A stretch of 64,000 nucleotides of DNA from Pedobacter sp. MC2016-14 (GCF_020991475.1 NZ_JAJMPA010000001.1:558001-622000), one strand, 5' to 3'; positions 23,592-33,659 are shown, counted from the stretch's first letter. The notes: a model not told the origin generated them from the sequence alone. Made by a program: numbers and translations.

Positions 23592-24872
23592 ATGCAGAAT
23601 CATCCTCCATTAGCTGAAAGAATGCGTCCTCAGAATCTGGACGAATATGTGGGACAAAAACATCTGGTTGGACCAGATGCTGTATTGCGGAAGGCAATTC
23701 AAAGCAGTCAGCTACCATCCATGATTTTCTGGGGGCCACCAGGTGTAGGCAAAACCACGCTCGCTTATATCATTTCCGAAGCTTTGGACCGCCCGTTTTT
23801 CAATCTCAGTGCCATCAATTCTGGGGTAAAAGACATCAGAGAGGTTATAGACAAGGCCGCTGCATTAAAAGATAGTTTTCTAGGTTTACCTATTTTATTC
23901 ATAGATGAAATTCACCGTTTCAGCAAATCACAGCAAGACAGTTTGCTGGGTGCAGTAGAGCGTGGTTTAGTAACACTTATTGGAGCAACAACTGAAAATC
24001 CTTCATTTGAAGTCATATCCGCCTTACTTTCCCGATGTCAGGTTTACATATTAAAATCCCTGGATGAAGCAGAGCTGTCTGGGCTTTTACAAACTGCCAT
24101 CAAAGAAGATATCATCCTCAAAGAAAAGAAAATCACCATAAAAGAGCATGAGGCCTTAATCAGGTTATCTGGTGGAGATGCCCGAAAACTGCTAAATGTA
24201 TTGGAAATTGCAGTGAATGGCATAGGCGGGTCAAAAATTGTTTTAACCAATGAAAATGTACTTCAACATGCCCAACAGAATCTGGCCTTGTACGATAAGG
24301 CAGGAGAACAGCATTACGACATCATTTCAGCCTTTATCAAATCTATTCGCGGAAGCGATCCTAATGCAGCAGTGTATTGGCTTGCCAGGATGATTGAAGG
24401 AGGAGAAGATCCCTTGTTCATCGCCCGGCGACTATTAATCCTATCTTCTGAGGATATAGGAAATGCCAATCCAAACGCACTGTTATTGGCAAATAACTGT
24501 TTCCAGGCGGTTAATGTGATCGGCTACCCTGAGGCTAGAATTATCCTCGCACAAGCAGTTACCTACCTTGCTTCTTCAGCAAAGAGCAACGCATCTTATG
24601 AAGCCATAAATAAGGCCCAGTCTCTGGTAAAACAGACAGGAAATTTACCTGTGCCACTATCCATTAGAAATGCACCTACCAAACTGATGAAAAATATTGG
24701 CTACGGAAAAGATTATCAATATTCGCATAGTTATGAAGGGAATTTCTCCCCTCAAGAATATCTACCTGAAGAAATCAGTGGAACTAAATTATACGATCCA
24801 GGAAAAAACCCCGCTGAAGAAAAACTTAGAGAGAAACTGAAACAGAACTGGAAAGATAAATACAACTATTAA
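23592..24872 (+). CDS. rarA: Replication-associated recombination protein A (AAA+ ATPase)
   Basis: 426 residues, standard RarA/MgsA length. The clamp-loader-like AAA+ module has Walker A GPPGVGKTT (48-56), Walker B LFIDEIHRF near 103, sensor 1 GATTEN and sensor 2 GGDARKLLN. The C-terminal tetramerisation domain includes RGSDPNAAVYWLARMIEGGEDPLFIARRL and the SSEDIGNANP signature. Acts at stalled replication forks. Its TAA shares one base with the ATG of the DUF5687 gene (TAATG), so the downstream export genes may be co-translated. Confidence 0.95.
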   Translation: MQNHPPLAERMRPQNLDEYVGQKHLVGPDAVLRKAIQSSQLPSMIFWGPPGVGKTTLAYIISEALDRPFFNLSAINSGVKDIREVIDKAAALKDSFLGLPILFIDEIHRFSKSQQDSLLGAVERGLVTLIGATTENPSFEVISALLSRCQVYILKSLDEAELSGLLQTAIKEDIILKEKKITIKEHEALIRLSGGDARKLLNVLEIAVNGIGGSKIVLTNENVLQHAQQNLALYDKAGEQHYDIISAFIKSIRGSDPNAAVYWLARMIEGGEDPLFIARRLLILSSEDIGNANPNALLLANNCFQAVNVIGYPEARIILAQAVTYLASSAKSNASYEAINKAQSLVKQTGNLPVPLSIRNAPTKLMKNIGYGKDYQYSHSYEGNFSPQEYLPEEISGTKLYDPGKNPAEEKLREKLKQNWKDKYNY

Positions 24873-26347
24873 TGCTTGGTATATTTTTAAAACATCAGTG
24901 GCAAAGTTTCTGGAGGTCTAAAAGTAAAGGAGGCAATATTGCAGTCCAAATTATAATGGGGATTTTAGTACTCTATTTAGTTGCCTGTGCTGTTTTTACT
25001 GGAGTTTACATGAGCATGTTAATTCCACATTTCTTTCCCCAAAAAGACATGATTGATATATTTAATGGCTTAATCCTTTATTATTTTGCCACTGATTTTT
25101 TAATCAGACTTCAAATGCAGGAATTACCAACCCTGGCCATTGTTCCCTACCTGCATCTAAATATTCCAAAGCATAAATTGGTAAGCTTTTTAAATATAAG
25201 GGCCCTGTTTTCTGTTTTTAATTACCTACCACTGCTCATTTTTACGCCCTTTTGCTTTCTTCAGCTCAAAGAAATATATGGTGCAGGAGTTACAGCAGCC
25301 TATCTAATTGCCATCATTTCACTGGCTATTTTTAACAATTATTTTGCGCTTTATGTAAAACGCCTGTCCACAACAAACTTAAAAATAGTACTGGCGGGAC
25401 TCATCTTGATTATTGCCTTGGGCTTACTGGAATATTTAAAGGTTTTTTCTATAGCAGCAGTATCTGGTTTGGTTTTTAAACAAGTTACGGCATATCCTCT
25501 AATCTCTCTTCTTTTCCCATTTATAGCTATACTGAGCTATCGGTTAAATACCCTTTACTTAAAAAAAAACCTATATATTGAAGAGCTGAGCGCTGGTATT
25601 GAAAAAAAATCCAATACAGATTATCCTTTTTTAGAACGGTTTGGCGCAGTTGGTGTCTTGGCAGCCCTGGAAATTAAACTCATCCTCAGAAACAAAAGAT
25701 CAAAATCTACAGTTGCCAAAGGTCTTTTGTTTCTATTTTACGGCCTATTATTGTACAAGCAAAACTACCTGGAAAGAAACGAATTTGGCATGATGCTTTT
25801 TGCCGCCGTTTTTATGACGGGAAACATGGTTCTTCTATATGGCCAATTTATGTTTGGTTGGCAGGCTGCAGAATTTGACGGCATGCTGGCCAATAAAATG
25901 AGTGTTAAAAATTTCATCAAAGCGAAATTTCTACTCTTCAACTTATCCTCTACCTTTCTGGTTATTATGGTAAGTCTGTACGGATTTATGAGCTGGAAGC
26001 TGTTGTTAATTCAATTTGCTGCTTACCTCTACAGCATTGGAATTGGTGCTGTGATAGTGCTTTATTTGGCAACACTAAACTATAAGTATATTGATCTAAG
26101 TAAAAGCTCTGGCTTTAACTGGCAGGGAGTGGGTGCTTCTACCATGATTATGGGCCTGCCTGTCTTCATACTACCTTTTATCATTTATTTACCTGTTAGT
26201 CATTACGCAAATCCATATTGGGGTCTTTTTGCGTTGGCATTACTGGGCCTTGCAGGCATTATAACACGTAGTTTTTGGGTAAACTTTTTAGTTAGGCAGT
26301 TTAACAAAAGGAAATATAAAATTGCAGCAGGTTTTAGAGAACATTAA
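24872..26347 (+). CDS. DUF5687 family ABC transporter membrane protein
   Basis: 491 residues with about ten to twelve hydrophobic segments starting at residues 25-50. It opens with MLGIFLKHQWQSFWRSKS, a pattern I associate with DUF5687, a Bacteroidetes permease family paired with an ABC ATPase. The ATPase gene follows 13 nt later, supporting a two-gene exporter. The substrate is unknown. Starts on the last base of the rarA stop codon. Confidence 0.82.
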   Translation: MLGIFLKHQWQSFWRSKSKGGNIAVQIIMGILVLYLVACAVFTGVYMSMLIPHFFPQKDMIDIFNGLILYYFATDFLIRLQMQELPTLAIVPYLHLNIPKHKLVSFLNIRALFSVFNYLPLLIFTPFCFLQLKEIYGAGVTAAYLIAIISLAIFNNYFALYVKRLSTTNLKIVLAGLILIIALGLLEYLKVFSIAAVSGLVFKQVTAYPLISLLFPFIAILSYRLNTLYLKKNLYIEELSAGIEKKSNTDYPFLERFGAVGVLAALEIKLILRNKRSKSTVAKGLLFLFYGLLLYKQNYLERNEFGMMLFAAVFMTGNMVLLYGQFMFGWQAAEFDGMLANKMSVKNFIKAKFLLFNLSSTFLVIMVSLYGFMSWKLLLIQFAAYLYSIGIGAVIVLYLATLNYKYIDLSKSSGFNWQGVGASTMIMGLPVFILPFIIYLPVSHYANPYWGLFALALLGLAGIITRSFWVNFLVRQFNKRKYKIAAGFREH

Positions 26348-26360
26348 ATTTAGATTACTC

Positions 26361-27056
26361 ATGTTGGAAATAAAATCGCTAAAGAAATACTATGCTACCA
26401 GAACGGTAGTAAATATTGAGCATTTAACCATTAACGCTGGCGAAATGATTGGTCTTGTAGGTAATAATGGCGCAGGAAAAACTACGCTTTTTAGAATGCT
26501 GCTAGATCTGATTAGACCTGATGAAGGAGAAATAGTATCAAAAGGACGCAATGTTTCAACCAATGATGAATGGAAAGATTACACCAGTTCTTTTTTAGAT
26601 GAAGGTTTCCTGATTGACTACCTGACACCAGAGGAATACTTTGTTTTTATTGGCAGTTTGCAGGACAAAAATGCACTACAAGTACAGCAAGACCTGACGG
26701 CCTATTCAGAATTTTTTAATGATGAGATTTTAAATAGCGGCAAATACATCCGTGATTTTAGCAAAGGCAATCAAAATAAAGTAGGTATTGCAGCTGCATT
26801 AATGCAAAACCCTGAATTACTTATCCTTGACGAACCCTTTGCTAATTTAGACCCAACTACACAAATTAGATTAAAAACCTTATTAAAAGACCTTAAAGGT
26901 AATGCTAATTTGACCACGCTGATTTCAAGTCATGATTTGAACCACATAACTGAGGTTTGTGACCGGATCATTTTATTGGAAAAAGGGATAGTTATTAAAG
27001 ACTTTAAAAAAGATGAAAACACCTTAAAGGAACTTGAAACGTATTTTTCCGGGTAA
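26361..27056 (+). CDS. ABC transporter ATP-binding protein
   Basis: 231 residues from ATG 26361 (MLEIKSLKKYY). A longer reading from 26322 would overlap the permease and adds non-conserved residues, so it is rejected. Walker A is GNNGAGKTT (34-42), the signature loop is FSKGNQNKVGIA (divergent LSGGQ), Walker B is LLILDEPFANLDP and the switch histidine is SSHDLNHI. This small ATPase with a divergent signature is typical of the ABC-2-like exporters. Forms the transporter with the DUF5687 protein. Confidence 0.93.
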   Translation: MLEIKSLKKYYATRTVVNIEHLTINAGEMIGLVGNNGAGKTTLFRMLLDLIRPDEGEIVSKGRNVSTNDEWKDYTSSFLDEGFLIDYLTPEEYFVFIGSLQDKNALQVQQDLTAYSEFFNDEILNSGKYIRDFSKGNQNKVGIAAALMQNPELLILDEPFANLDPTTQIRLKTLLKDLKGNANLTTLISSHDLNHITEVCDRIILLEKGIVIKDFKKDENTLKELETYFSG

Positions 27057-27213
27057 CATTGTAGACAATAATGGTCACTTTGGGGGGTGTGCGGAGGCAG
27101 CACAAAATATAACACTCCATAGGATACTAACAATCAGCCTAATTTGGATTAAACGACTCAGGATAAGATTTGGCATCCTGTTTGACAAGCACTATTTATA
27201 ACAAAAAATTATT

Positions 27214-27891
27214 ATGATGACTTCTAAATTTAAAATAGCGACCCTAAGTATCGCCTTGGCAGTAAGTGCAATGATGCTTCAAAGTTGCGATAGCTTAACA
27301 AAAACACAAAAAGGTGCTGGTATAGGCGCTGCAGCAGGTGGTGTAATTGGCGCATTAATAGGTAAAAAAGCAGGTAACACAGCTGTAGGTGCATTGATAG
27401 GTGGTGCTGTAGGTGGTACAGCTGGTGCGTTTATTGGTAAAAGAATGGACAAGCAGGCTGCAGAGATTCAAACCGCAATACCTAATGCAGAAGTAATTCG
27501 CGAAGGTGAAGGTATTATTGTAAAATTTGACAGTGGTATCTTATTTGATTTTAACAGTGCCATTTTAAAAGAGGCAGCAAAAGATAACATCAAAACACTG
27601 GCAAACTCACTGAACCAATACCCAGGAACAGATGTTAGGGTAATAGGCCATACAGATAATGTAGGATCCGAAGCGGTTAACATGACATTTTCAGAAAAAA
27701 GAGCAGCAGCAGTGAAAGCTTATGCAGTTGGTCAGGGTGTACCCTCTTCAAGACTGATCACTGTAGGTAAAGGCTTTAGCGAGCCAATTGCAGACAACTC
27801 AACAGATGCAGGAAGAGCTGCCAACCGTAGAGTGGAGATTGTAATTATGGCAAATGATCAATTGAAATCAGAAGCAAAAACACAAGGTTAA
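27214..27891 (+). CDS. OmpA-domain outer membrane lipoprotein with glycine zipper
   Basis: 225 residues. Signal peptide with lipobox LQSC (Cys25). A Gly/Ala-rich zipper (about 34-76, repeated GGxxGxxxG patterns) can insert in or cross a membrane. The C-terminal OmpA/MotB peptidoglycan-binding domain has FDSGILFDFNSAIL, VIGHTDNVGSE and the closing AGRAANRRVEI. Similar to YiaD-like proteins that tether the outer membrane to peptidoglycan. Met1 (27214) and Met2 (27217) are both possible starts. Followed by a strong terminator. Confidence 0.92.
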   Translation: MMTSKFKIATLSIALAVSAMMLQSCDSLTKTQKGAGIGAAAGGVIGALIGKKAGNTAVGALIGGAVGGTAGAFIGKRMDKQAAEIQTAIPNAEVIREGEGIIVKFDSGILFDFNSAILKEAAKDNIKTLANSLNQYPGTDVRVIGHTDNVGSEAVNMTFSEKRAAAVKAYAVGQGVPSSRLITVGKGFSEPIADNSTDAGRAANRRVEIVIMANDQLKSEAKTQG

Positions 27892-27937
27892 TCTAAGACA
27901 ACAATTGTCTAAAACATTTACCAATCCCTATATTGTT

Positions 27938-27970
27938 AAAGCCCGAAATTAACGTTCGGGCTTTTTTATT
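27938..27970 (+). terminator. Terminator after the OmpA-like lipoprotein gene
   Basis: Stem AAAGCCCGAA / TTCGGGCTTT (27938-27947 with 27955-27964) followed by TTTATT. Confidence 0.85.
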
Positions 27971-28319
27971 GTTCATCGCCATAAATATCTTCAAAGTATT
28001 GAACTGCCAGTGACTTAAGCAAAAGTTCCTGCTCCATCATGGCAAAAGATGGTACAGCTTTTACTAGTTTCCAATGTGGCCAGCCATCCTGATCCAGGCC
28101 CTCCAGCTCATAAAAGCCCATTTCACTTAACAAACGACAGGTAGCAATATGCATCAATTCTTCTTTTTGCCGTTTGCTGTATTTACCAGGTCCTTTCCCT
28201 AATTCCTGTACACCAATAAGGAAAAGCGTTACTTTCAGATCCGGAAGATCAGAATCAAACTCTTTCGCAATCCTTTCCTGTAAAACTTTCCATTTAGCAT
28301 TTATTTCTGCTGGTTTCAT
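27966..28319 (-). CDS. Conserved hypothetical protein, 117 residues
   Basis: Soluble, mostly helical and acidic (no signal peptide or membrane helix). Recognisable blocks are DLPDLKVTLFLIGVQELGKG, YSKRQKEELMHIATCRLL and GYYELEG-like GFYELEGLDQDGWPHWKL. I believe similar short proteins occur across Bacteroidetes, but I cannot name a family. It converges on the OmpA-like gene across their shared terminator and is divergent from the oxidoreductase gene. A promoter -7 element sits almost on its start codon. Confidence 0.8.
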   Translation of the reverse strand: MKPAEINAKWKVLQERIAKEFDSDLPDLKVTLFLIGVQELGKGPGKYSKRQKEELMHIATCRLLSEMGFYELEGLDQDGWPHWKLVKAVPSFAMMEQELLLKSLAVQYFEDIYGDEQ

Positions 28320-28323
28320 ACTG

Positions 28324-28331
28324 CAAATATA
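28324..28331 (-). promoter_or_regulatory. Promoter -7 element of the 117-residue protein gene
   Basis: Reverse-strand TATATTTG fits TAnnTTTG, with a TTG 22 nt further upstream. The G lies only 5 nt before the ATG, so the transcript would be nearly leaderless. Confidence 0.5.
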
Positions 28332-28399
28332 CGTTACAACAAACGCTATATAACAACAATAATATAAGCATTAAAAATAGATTTTGCTAATTTAGCCTA

Positions 28400-29413
28400 A
28401 TGGATAGAACGATAAAAACAGGTTTACTTGCCTATGGAATGTCCGGCAAAGTATTTCATGCTCCATTTATAGCCGCGCACCCGGGCTTTGAACTTCTTGC
28501 TGTAACTGAACGTCACGATAAAAAAGCGCACACTGATTATCCAGAAATTAAAAGTTACAATACGATAGAAGAGCTGCTTGGCGACAAGAATATCGAACTG
28601 GTTATCGTGAACACACCTAACTTTACACATTTCGACTATGCTAAAAAAGCATTGCTTGCGGGAAAACACATTTTGGTCGAAAAACCATTTGCGGCAACCA
28701 GCAGCGAAGCCCAAGAGTTATTTGAACTTGCTCTGGACATGGGTAAAAAGGTATTTGTGTACCAGAACAGAAGGTGGGATAGTGACTTTTTGACCGTAAA
28801 AAAGCTCATTAAAGAAGAAATTTTAGGAAAACTCAACGAAGTTCATTTCCGCTTTGACCGTTACCGCAATGCCATAGGTGTAAAAAGCTTTAAAGAAGAG
28901 CTGGTTGCCGCAACTGGTTTGCAATACGACCTTGGCCCACATTTATTGGATCAGGTGATTAGCGTGTTTGGCAAACCCTTAAGTTTTTATAAAGTACTTG
29001 GTAAAAACAGGGAAAACACAAAAGTTGACGACTATTTTAGCATCCACCTAAAATACCCTAATGATGTAAATGTATTTGTACATGCCAACATGCTGGTAGC
29101 AGACGTACAGCCTGCTTTTGTTCTTCATGGAACAAATGGCAGCTTTGTTAAAAATCGTGCAGATGTACAGGAAGATCAACTGGTAAAAGGAGTAACACCA
29201 AAAGATGAGGAATACGGAATTGAAGCTCCGGAAAATGAGGGTTTGTTGACGCTGGTTGACAGCGACGGAAATAAAATACAGCAAAAACTTTCATCAGAAC
29301 CGGCAAACTATCTTCAACTGTTTGAATCACTTTATCAGGCAATTGTTAACGAACAACCGTATCCAGTAAAGGAACAAGAAATCATTAGCCAACTTGAAAT
29401 TCTATCTTCTTAA
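28400..29413 (+). CDS. Gfo/Idh/MocA family NAD(P)-dependent oxidoreductase
   Basis: 337 residues. The N-terminal Rossmann domain starts with KTGLLAYGMSGKVFHAPFIAAH, where the Gly-x-Ser-Gly dinucleotide loop is followed by the FHAPF block typical of the YdgJ/scyllo-inositol dehydrogenase-like subgroup. EKPFAAT near residue 95 carries the family's catalytic Lys, and the C-terminal domain has YDLGPHLLDQ. It oxidises or reduces a sugar or polyol; the substrate is not known. Its stop and the next gene's start overlap by one base (TAATG). Confidence 0.92.
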   Translation: MDRTIKTGLLAYGMSGKVFHAPFIAAHPGFELLAVTERHDKKAHTDYPEIKSYNTIEELLGDKNIELVIVNTPNFTHFDYAKKALLAGKHILVEKPFAATSSEAQELFELALDMGKKVFVYQNRRWDSDFLTVKKLIKEEILGKLNEVHFRFDRYRNAIGVKSFKEELVAATGLQYDLGPHLLDQVISVFGKPLSFYKVLGKNRENTKVDDYFSIHLKYPNDVNVFVHANMLVADVQPAFVLHGTNGSFVKNRADVQEDQLVKGVTPKDEEYGIEAPENEGLLTLVDSDGNKIQQKLSSEPANYLQLFESLYQAIVNEQPYPVKEQEIISQLEILSS

Positions 29414-30192
29414 TGATCAGTCCCTATTTAATCATAGCTGTAGCATTCTTTATAGCACTTTACTTTATTTTTAAAAAACGTAGTGCAAAAAATGAAGAAT
29501 CGGCACTGACCAACACCGAGAAGGACCTGCTGCTTCAACATGTTGCTTATTATCAGCGCTTGAATAGTAAGGACCGCCAAAATTTTGAGGGTTTGTTAAA
29601 AAGCTTTTTGAGCGATGTGCATATTGAAGGTGTAGGAATGACTTTAGAACCTTTAGATTTTTTACTGGTTGCAAGCAGTGCCATCATTCCTATATTTGGA
29701 TTTGGCCAATGGAAATATCAAAATCTAAGCAATGTGCTTTTGTATCCGGATACCTTTAATAAGGATTTCCAGTTTGAAGGTGGCGACCGAAACATCATGG
29801 GCATGGTAGGTACGGGATATATGAACGGTCAAATGGTCCTATCCCGTTCCGCACTGCGGCAAGGATTTTCGGAATCAGCCGGCAAGGAAAACACGGCCAT
29901 ACATGAGTTTGTACACCTGCTGGATAAATCTGACGGCGCTACCGATGGCATTCCTGAAAATTTAATGCCTCATCAATATGTAATTCCCTGGATAAAAATG
30001 ATCCACCAGGAGATGACAAGAATAGAGAAAGGCAAATCAGACATTAACCCTTACGCAATCACCAACGAAGCAGAATTTCTGGCGGTAGTTTCAGAATATT
30101 TTTTTGAAAAACCCGACCTTCTAAAAAATAAACACCCTGAACTTTATCAGGTGCTTTCCACTATTTTTTCGCAAAATCCGGCTAAAGTTTAG
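29413..30192 (+). CDS. Zinc-dependent peptidase, MtfA/M90 family, membrane-anchored
   Basis: 259 residues. An N-terminal transmembrane helix (residues 4-21) precedes the soluble MtfA-like domain. The metal site reads HEFVHLLDKSDG near 160, with the downstream glutamate in EAEFLAVVSEYFFE. E. coli MtfA is a cytosolic aminopeptidase-like enzyme that binds the repressor Mlc; the N-terminal anchor here is an addition found in many Bacteroidetes members. Translationally coupled to the oxidoreductase gene. Confidence 0.9.
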   Translation: MISPYLIIAVAFFIALYFIFKKRSAKNEESALTNTEKDLLLQHVAYYQRLNSKDRQNFEGLLKSFLSDVHIEGVGMTLEPLDFLLVASSAIIPIFGFGQWKYQNLSNVLLYPDTFNKDFQFEGGDRNIMGMVGTGYMNGQMVLSRSALRQGFSESAGKENTAIHEFVHLLDKSDGATDGIPENLMPHQYVIPWIKMIHQEMTRIEKGKSDINPYAITNEAEFLAVVSEYFFEKPDLLKNKHPELYQVLSTIFSQNPAKV

Positions 30193-30205
30193 GCCTGCTA
30201 AATTG

Positions 30206-31198
30206 CTATAAACTACCGAGTAACGCTACCAGAAATTCCGTTTGAATCTCCATATGAGGGATATGTCCACATCCATCAAATTCAATAAGTTTGGAACCTG
30301 GTATTTTTGCAGCAGTTTGCTTGCCTAATAATTGATACTGGCCATGTAAAGCCTGCTGTTCCGGACTCAGCAAGCCCTTACCTACAATGGTACGGTCTTG
30401 TTTGCCAATAAAAAGAACAGTGGGTACGCGCAAACTGGCAAATTCATAAACTACCGGCTGCTCATAAATCATAGTGAAAGTCATGGCGGCAACCTTTGCC
30501 CAGCGAGGATAATCTGCACTAAAGGTAACGCCACCTCCAATACGAACCAATTCATCATATTGGGGCTTCCAGGAAACAAAATAAGAGCCCTGATAGTATT
30601 TTTTGATGCTTTCGGCAGTAGATTTTAACTCTGTTTTATACTGGGTTTCTGTATTTACATAAGGTACAAACTGCCTGTAATCTTCTAAACCTATAGGATC
30701 TTCAAGCAGTAATTTCTCTGTGTTTAAAGGGAACATTAAGGCAAACCGGGTTGCCAGCATTCCGCCCATTGAATGACCAAGAATACTGGCCTTTTGAATA
30801 CCAAGGGTATCCAGCAAAGCTTTATTCCAGCTGGCCATTTGATGGAAACTGTAATGTATAAATGGTTTTGAGGATTTACCAAACCCGATTTGATCTGGAA
30901 CAATTACCCTAAAGCCACGACTTGTAAGCGCCTTAATTACTTCTGTCCAATAATACCCTCCAAAGTTTTTTCCATGAAACAATACTACTGTACGCCCGTT
31001 TGCCTTTTTTGAGGGGGCTACATCCATATAGGCCATGCGAACATCCTGCCCTTCCGTTTGAATAGGGAAATATTTTACCGGATATGCATATTTGACGTTT
31101 TCAAGCGTAATAGATAATGTATCGGATTTTTGTGCAAAAGCAACCGAACACAACAATAAGAAAATTGGAATTACAAGCGCAATACTTTTTTTGAACAT
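30206..31198 (-). CDS. Secreted alpha/beta hydrolase
   Basis: 330 residues with a signal peptide (MFKKSIALVIPIFLLLCSVAFA, cleavage after about 22). The fold has an oxyanion-side HGKNFGG, nucleophile elbow GHSMGG with Ser143, a likely acid in GKQDRTI and catalytic His in GCGHIPH. Periplasmic or surface esterase/lipase-like; the substrate is not predictable. Transcribed alone after the TonB receptor terminator. Confidence 0.92.
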   Translation of the reverse strand: MFKKSIALVIPIFLLLCSVAFAQKSDTLSITLENVKYAYPVKYFPIQTEGQDVRMAYMDVAPSKKANGRTVVLFHGKNFGGYYWTEVIKALTSRGFRVIVPDQIGFGKSSKPFIHYSFHQMASWNKALLDTLGIQKASILGHSMGGMLATRFALMFPLNTEKLLLEDPIGLEDYRQFVPYVNTETQYKTELKSTAESIKKYYQGSYFVSWKPQYDELVRIGGGVTFSADYPRWAKVAAMTFTMIYEQPVVYEFASLRVPTVLFIGKQDRTIVGKGLLSPEQQALHGQYQLLGKQTAAKIPGSKLIEFDGCGHIPHMEIQTEFLVALLGSL

Positions 31199-31269
31199 AT
31201 CATCAACTGATTAAGTAAACAAAACAACAGTAGCCATTGAAAGTTGTAAAGCTAGCCAATATTTAAGCA

Positions 31270-31302
31270 AAAAGCCCATTCCGGACTAAGGAATGGGCTT
31301 TT
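31270..31302 (-). terminator. Terminator downstream of the TonB receptor gene
   Basis: 13-bp stem AAAAGCCCATTCC / GGAATGGGCTTTT with T-runs on both strands, 21 nt after the receptor stop. Confidence 0.9.
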
Positions 31303-31322
31303 GTAGCTCTAATTTTACCGAA

Positions 31323-33659
31323 TTACTTTTTTAGTGTAAAGGGTATATTTACGCCAAACGTAACGTTCCGGCCCTGGTTATAAATGCCAAATGAGGTATC
31401 TTCATCACTTAGCCGCCCTGGTTTAAAACGACTTAAATGATCATAATAGGATTTATTTAACAGGTTTTTTCCGGCAGCATAAATAGTAATGTCCTGACTT
31501 TTTCCGATCCTTAACGTGGTACCTACACTTGCGTTTAGCAAAGTATAACCAGCGGTGGCAATTTCAAAACTGTCTGTTTTTGTCTGTTTAAAAAAGTTAT
31601 CGATGCCAACCGACACATAAGAATTAGCGGTTCCCGCAATTTTTGGTTCAAAGCGTAATTCATTACGCAATGTAGCAGCAGGGATAAAAGGTAATGACTG
31701 TTTGGTAGTCCTGTTTGTGGCCCTGGTATATGAAAACCCATTTTCAAAATGAAGAAAGCTCACAGGATGCAAAGTTAGCGCCGCTTCAATACCACGTAAA
31801 AACGCGTTGTCTTGCACAAAGTTATATACAGGAAAATCAGTGAGCCCCCCATCCTCATCTTCTACCTCTTTTGTTGTCCCATCCGTATTGTAATAAATGT
31901 AATTGTTGATGGTATTGGCAAACCCACCAATGCTTGCGCTTAAGTACTGGTTGCTATAGTCAAAAGAAGCGTCAAACTGGTAGCTCTGTTCAGGCTTTAA
32001 GTTTGGATTACCAACCTCATAACGGAAAACTCCTTCATGCACGCCATTTGAAGACAGTTCCGCGATGTTTGGTGCCCTGAATGCACTTCCGGCATTCGCT
32101 TTAAAGCTAAAGGCATCATTAAATTCATGGGTATACCCCAATGCAGCAGTTACATGGGAAAACTTGTTGCTGAAGGCATCAAATTCTGTGTCCCCATTAA
32201 AGGCCTTGCCTGTCATTTTCCTGTAATCGAAACGTGCACCAGCATTAAAAGTATCATTGTTCCAGGTTTTTTTAACAAAGGCAAATCCGCCAAATGCCTG
32301 CGAGTCATAATCCGGAATCAACTGCTCTGCACCAGTAGTATTTAAACTGTGTACAATTTCTCCGGAGAAACCCAAAACCGGTGCCCAACCATTAACCTGT
32401 TTAAAAGAATACCTCAGATCGTAACTGTAGGTATAACTATTTAAAAAGAGCGCTAAACCATCAGAACCTGCGGCTTCAAGCTCTTTCCGTAAGTTATGCT
32501 GATAGCCTAAAGTTCCCTTTAAACTGCCATCACCCAAAAGAATATTGGTGTTTAAGGCAATTTTATAATGGCGAATGTCTTGCTTAGCATAATCCAGGGT
32601 CCTGGTTTTCTGATGGCTTGAAAAAATATTTCCATCTTCATCAATGAGCTCCCCAGCCGCATTTCTTCCCGCAGCGTCAAAAAATCCGATATTGGTTTTG
32701 AAAACAGAGGCATCTAAATGGGCATAACCCCATTTTTTGTTTAAGCCAATTTGCCCCCCAATGTTCGTTTCGTTAAATCCTGAATTTGGAACATACTCCG
32801 TAGGGGTTTTATAAGAATACGCATTTTTATAAGAGCCTCTCACTTTATAAATCAATCCATTATCATTTCCCTGAAGCATCAACGAACTACCTGTTAAACC
32901 GTTGTTGGTGGCATAATTTGTTAAAAACTCACCCCTTATTATTCCATCCGGGGCTGGCAATCCATCTATAATATTAATTACCCCACCAAGGGCGTCAGAT
33001 CCGTACATTAAACTTGCAGGCCCTTTTAATACCTCAACCCGATCTGCACTATACTGATCTATTTCGATCCCGTGCTCGTCTCCCCATTGCTGGCCTTGTT
33101 GCTTAACGCCATTGCTTAAAGTTACTACCCGGTTATAACTTAAACCGCGGATCACCGGCTTTGATATTGCAGGGCCCGTAGTAATTTGAGAAACACCAGG
33201 GACCCTTGACAGCGCATCTATAAGATTAGTTGAGGGCCGGTATAAAAGATCAGCTTTGCTGACGGTAGTTACGGAAGTGCTATTTTTACGGTTATCAGAA
33301 CTTGCAGGGGAACCGGTAATTACCACTTCCCTACCCTCAATAACACTAGCTTGTAATGCGAAATTGAGGCTTTCCTGATTTGAGAAATCAATAACACGGG
33401 TAATGGAGGTATAGCCAACATAACTTACCTGCACAAGGAAACGACCACGAAGAGGAAGATTTTTTAAAATAAATTCTCCATTCGCATTTGCCACTGCAGA
33501 TTTACGAAGGTCGGGAATGGAAACCGTTGCGCCAGGCAGGGCAGCGCCGGTAGTCGCATCAGTAATTTTGCCGGTAATTTCGGCAACATCAGCAGCAAAA
33601 GTGCTGGTAAATAAAAATGCAGATAGTATTACAGCTACAAATAGATGTAGATATTTCAT
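31323..33659 (-). CDS. TonB-dependent outer membrane receptor with carboxypeptidase-regulatory domain, likely metal-related
   Basis: 778 residues. Signal peptide (1-22), a CarboxypepD_reg-like beta-sandwich (about 27-105, ITGKITDATTGAALPGATV), a plug domain (about 115-230, VITGSPASS through DALGGVINI) and a 22-strand barrel ending in phenylalanine-rich strands. The plug segment GVKQQGQQWGDEHGIEID holds His and acidic residues that recall the ZnuD-like metal receptors. No SusD partner is present, so it is not a glycan system. It is preceded in the operon by a His/Cys-rich small protein, which strengthens a metal uptake guess. The cargo remains inference. Confidence 0.92.
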   Translation of the reverse strand: MKYLHLFVAVILSAFLFTSTFAADVAEITGKITDATTGAALPGATVSIPDLRKSAVANANGEFILKNLPLRGRFLVQVSYVGYTSITRVIDFSNQESLNFALQASVIEGREVVITGSPASSDNRKNSTSVTTVSKADLLYRPSTNLIDALSRVPGVSQITTGPAISKPVIRGLSYNRVVTLSNGVKQQGQQWGDEHGIEIDQYSADRVEVLKGPASLMYGSDALGGVINIIDGLPAPDGIIRGEFLTNYATNNGLTGSSLMLQGNDNGLIYKVRGSYKNAYSYKTPTEYVPNSGFNETNIGGQIGLNKKWGYAHLDASVFKTNIGFFDAAGRNAAGELIDEDGNIFSSHQKTRTLDYAKQDIRHYKIALNTNILLGDGSLKGTLGYQHNLRKELEAAGSDGLALFLNSYTYSYDLRYSFKQVNGWAPVLGFSGEIVHSLNTTGAEQLIPDYDSQAFGGFAFVKKTWNNDTFNAGARFDYRKMTGKAFNGDTEFDAFSNKFSHVTAALGYTHEFNDAFSFKANAGSAFRAPNIAELSSNGVHEGVFRYEVGNPNLKPEQSYQFDASFDYSNQYLSASIGGFANTINNYIYYNTDGTTKEVEDEDGGLTDFPVYNFVQDNAFLRGIEAALTLHPVSFLHFENGFSYTRATNRTTKQSLPFIPAATLRNELRFEPKIAGTANSYVSVGIDNFFKQTKTDSFEIATAGYTLLNASVGTTLRIGKSQDITIYAAGKNLLNKSYYDHLSRFKPGRLSDEDTSFGIYNQGRNVTFGVNIPFTLKK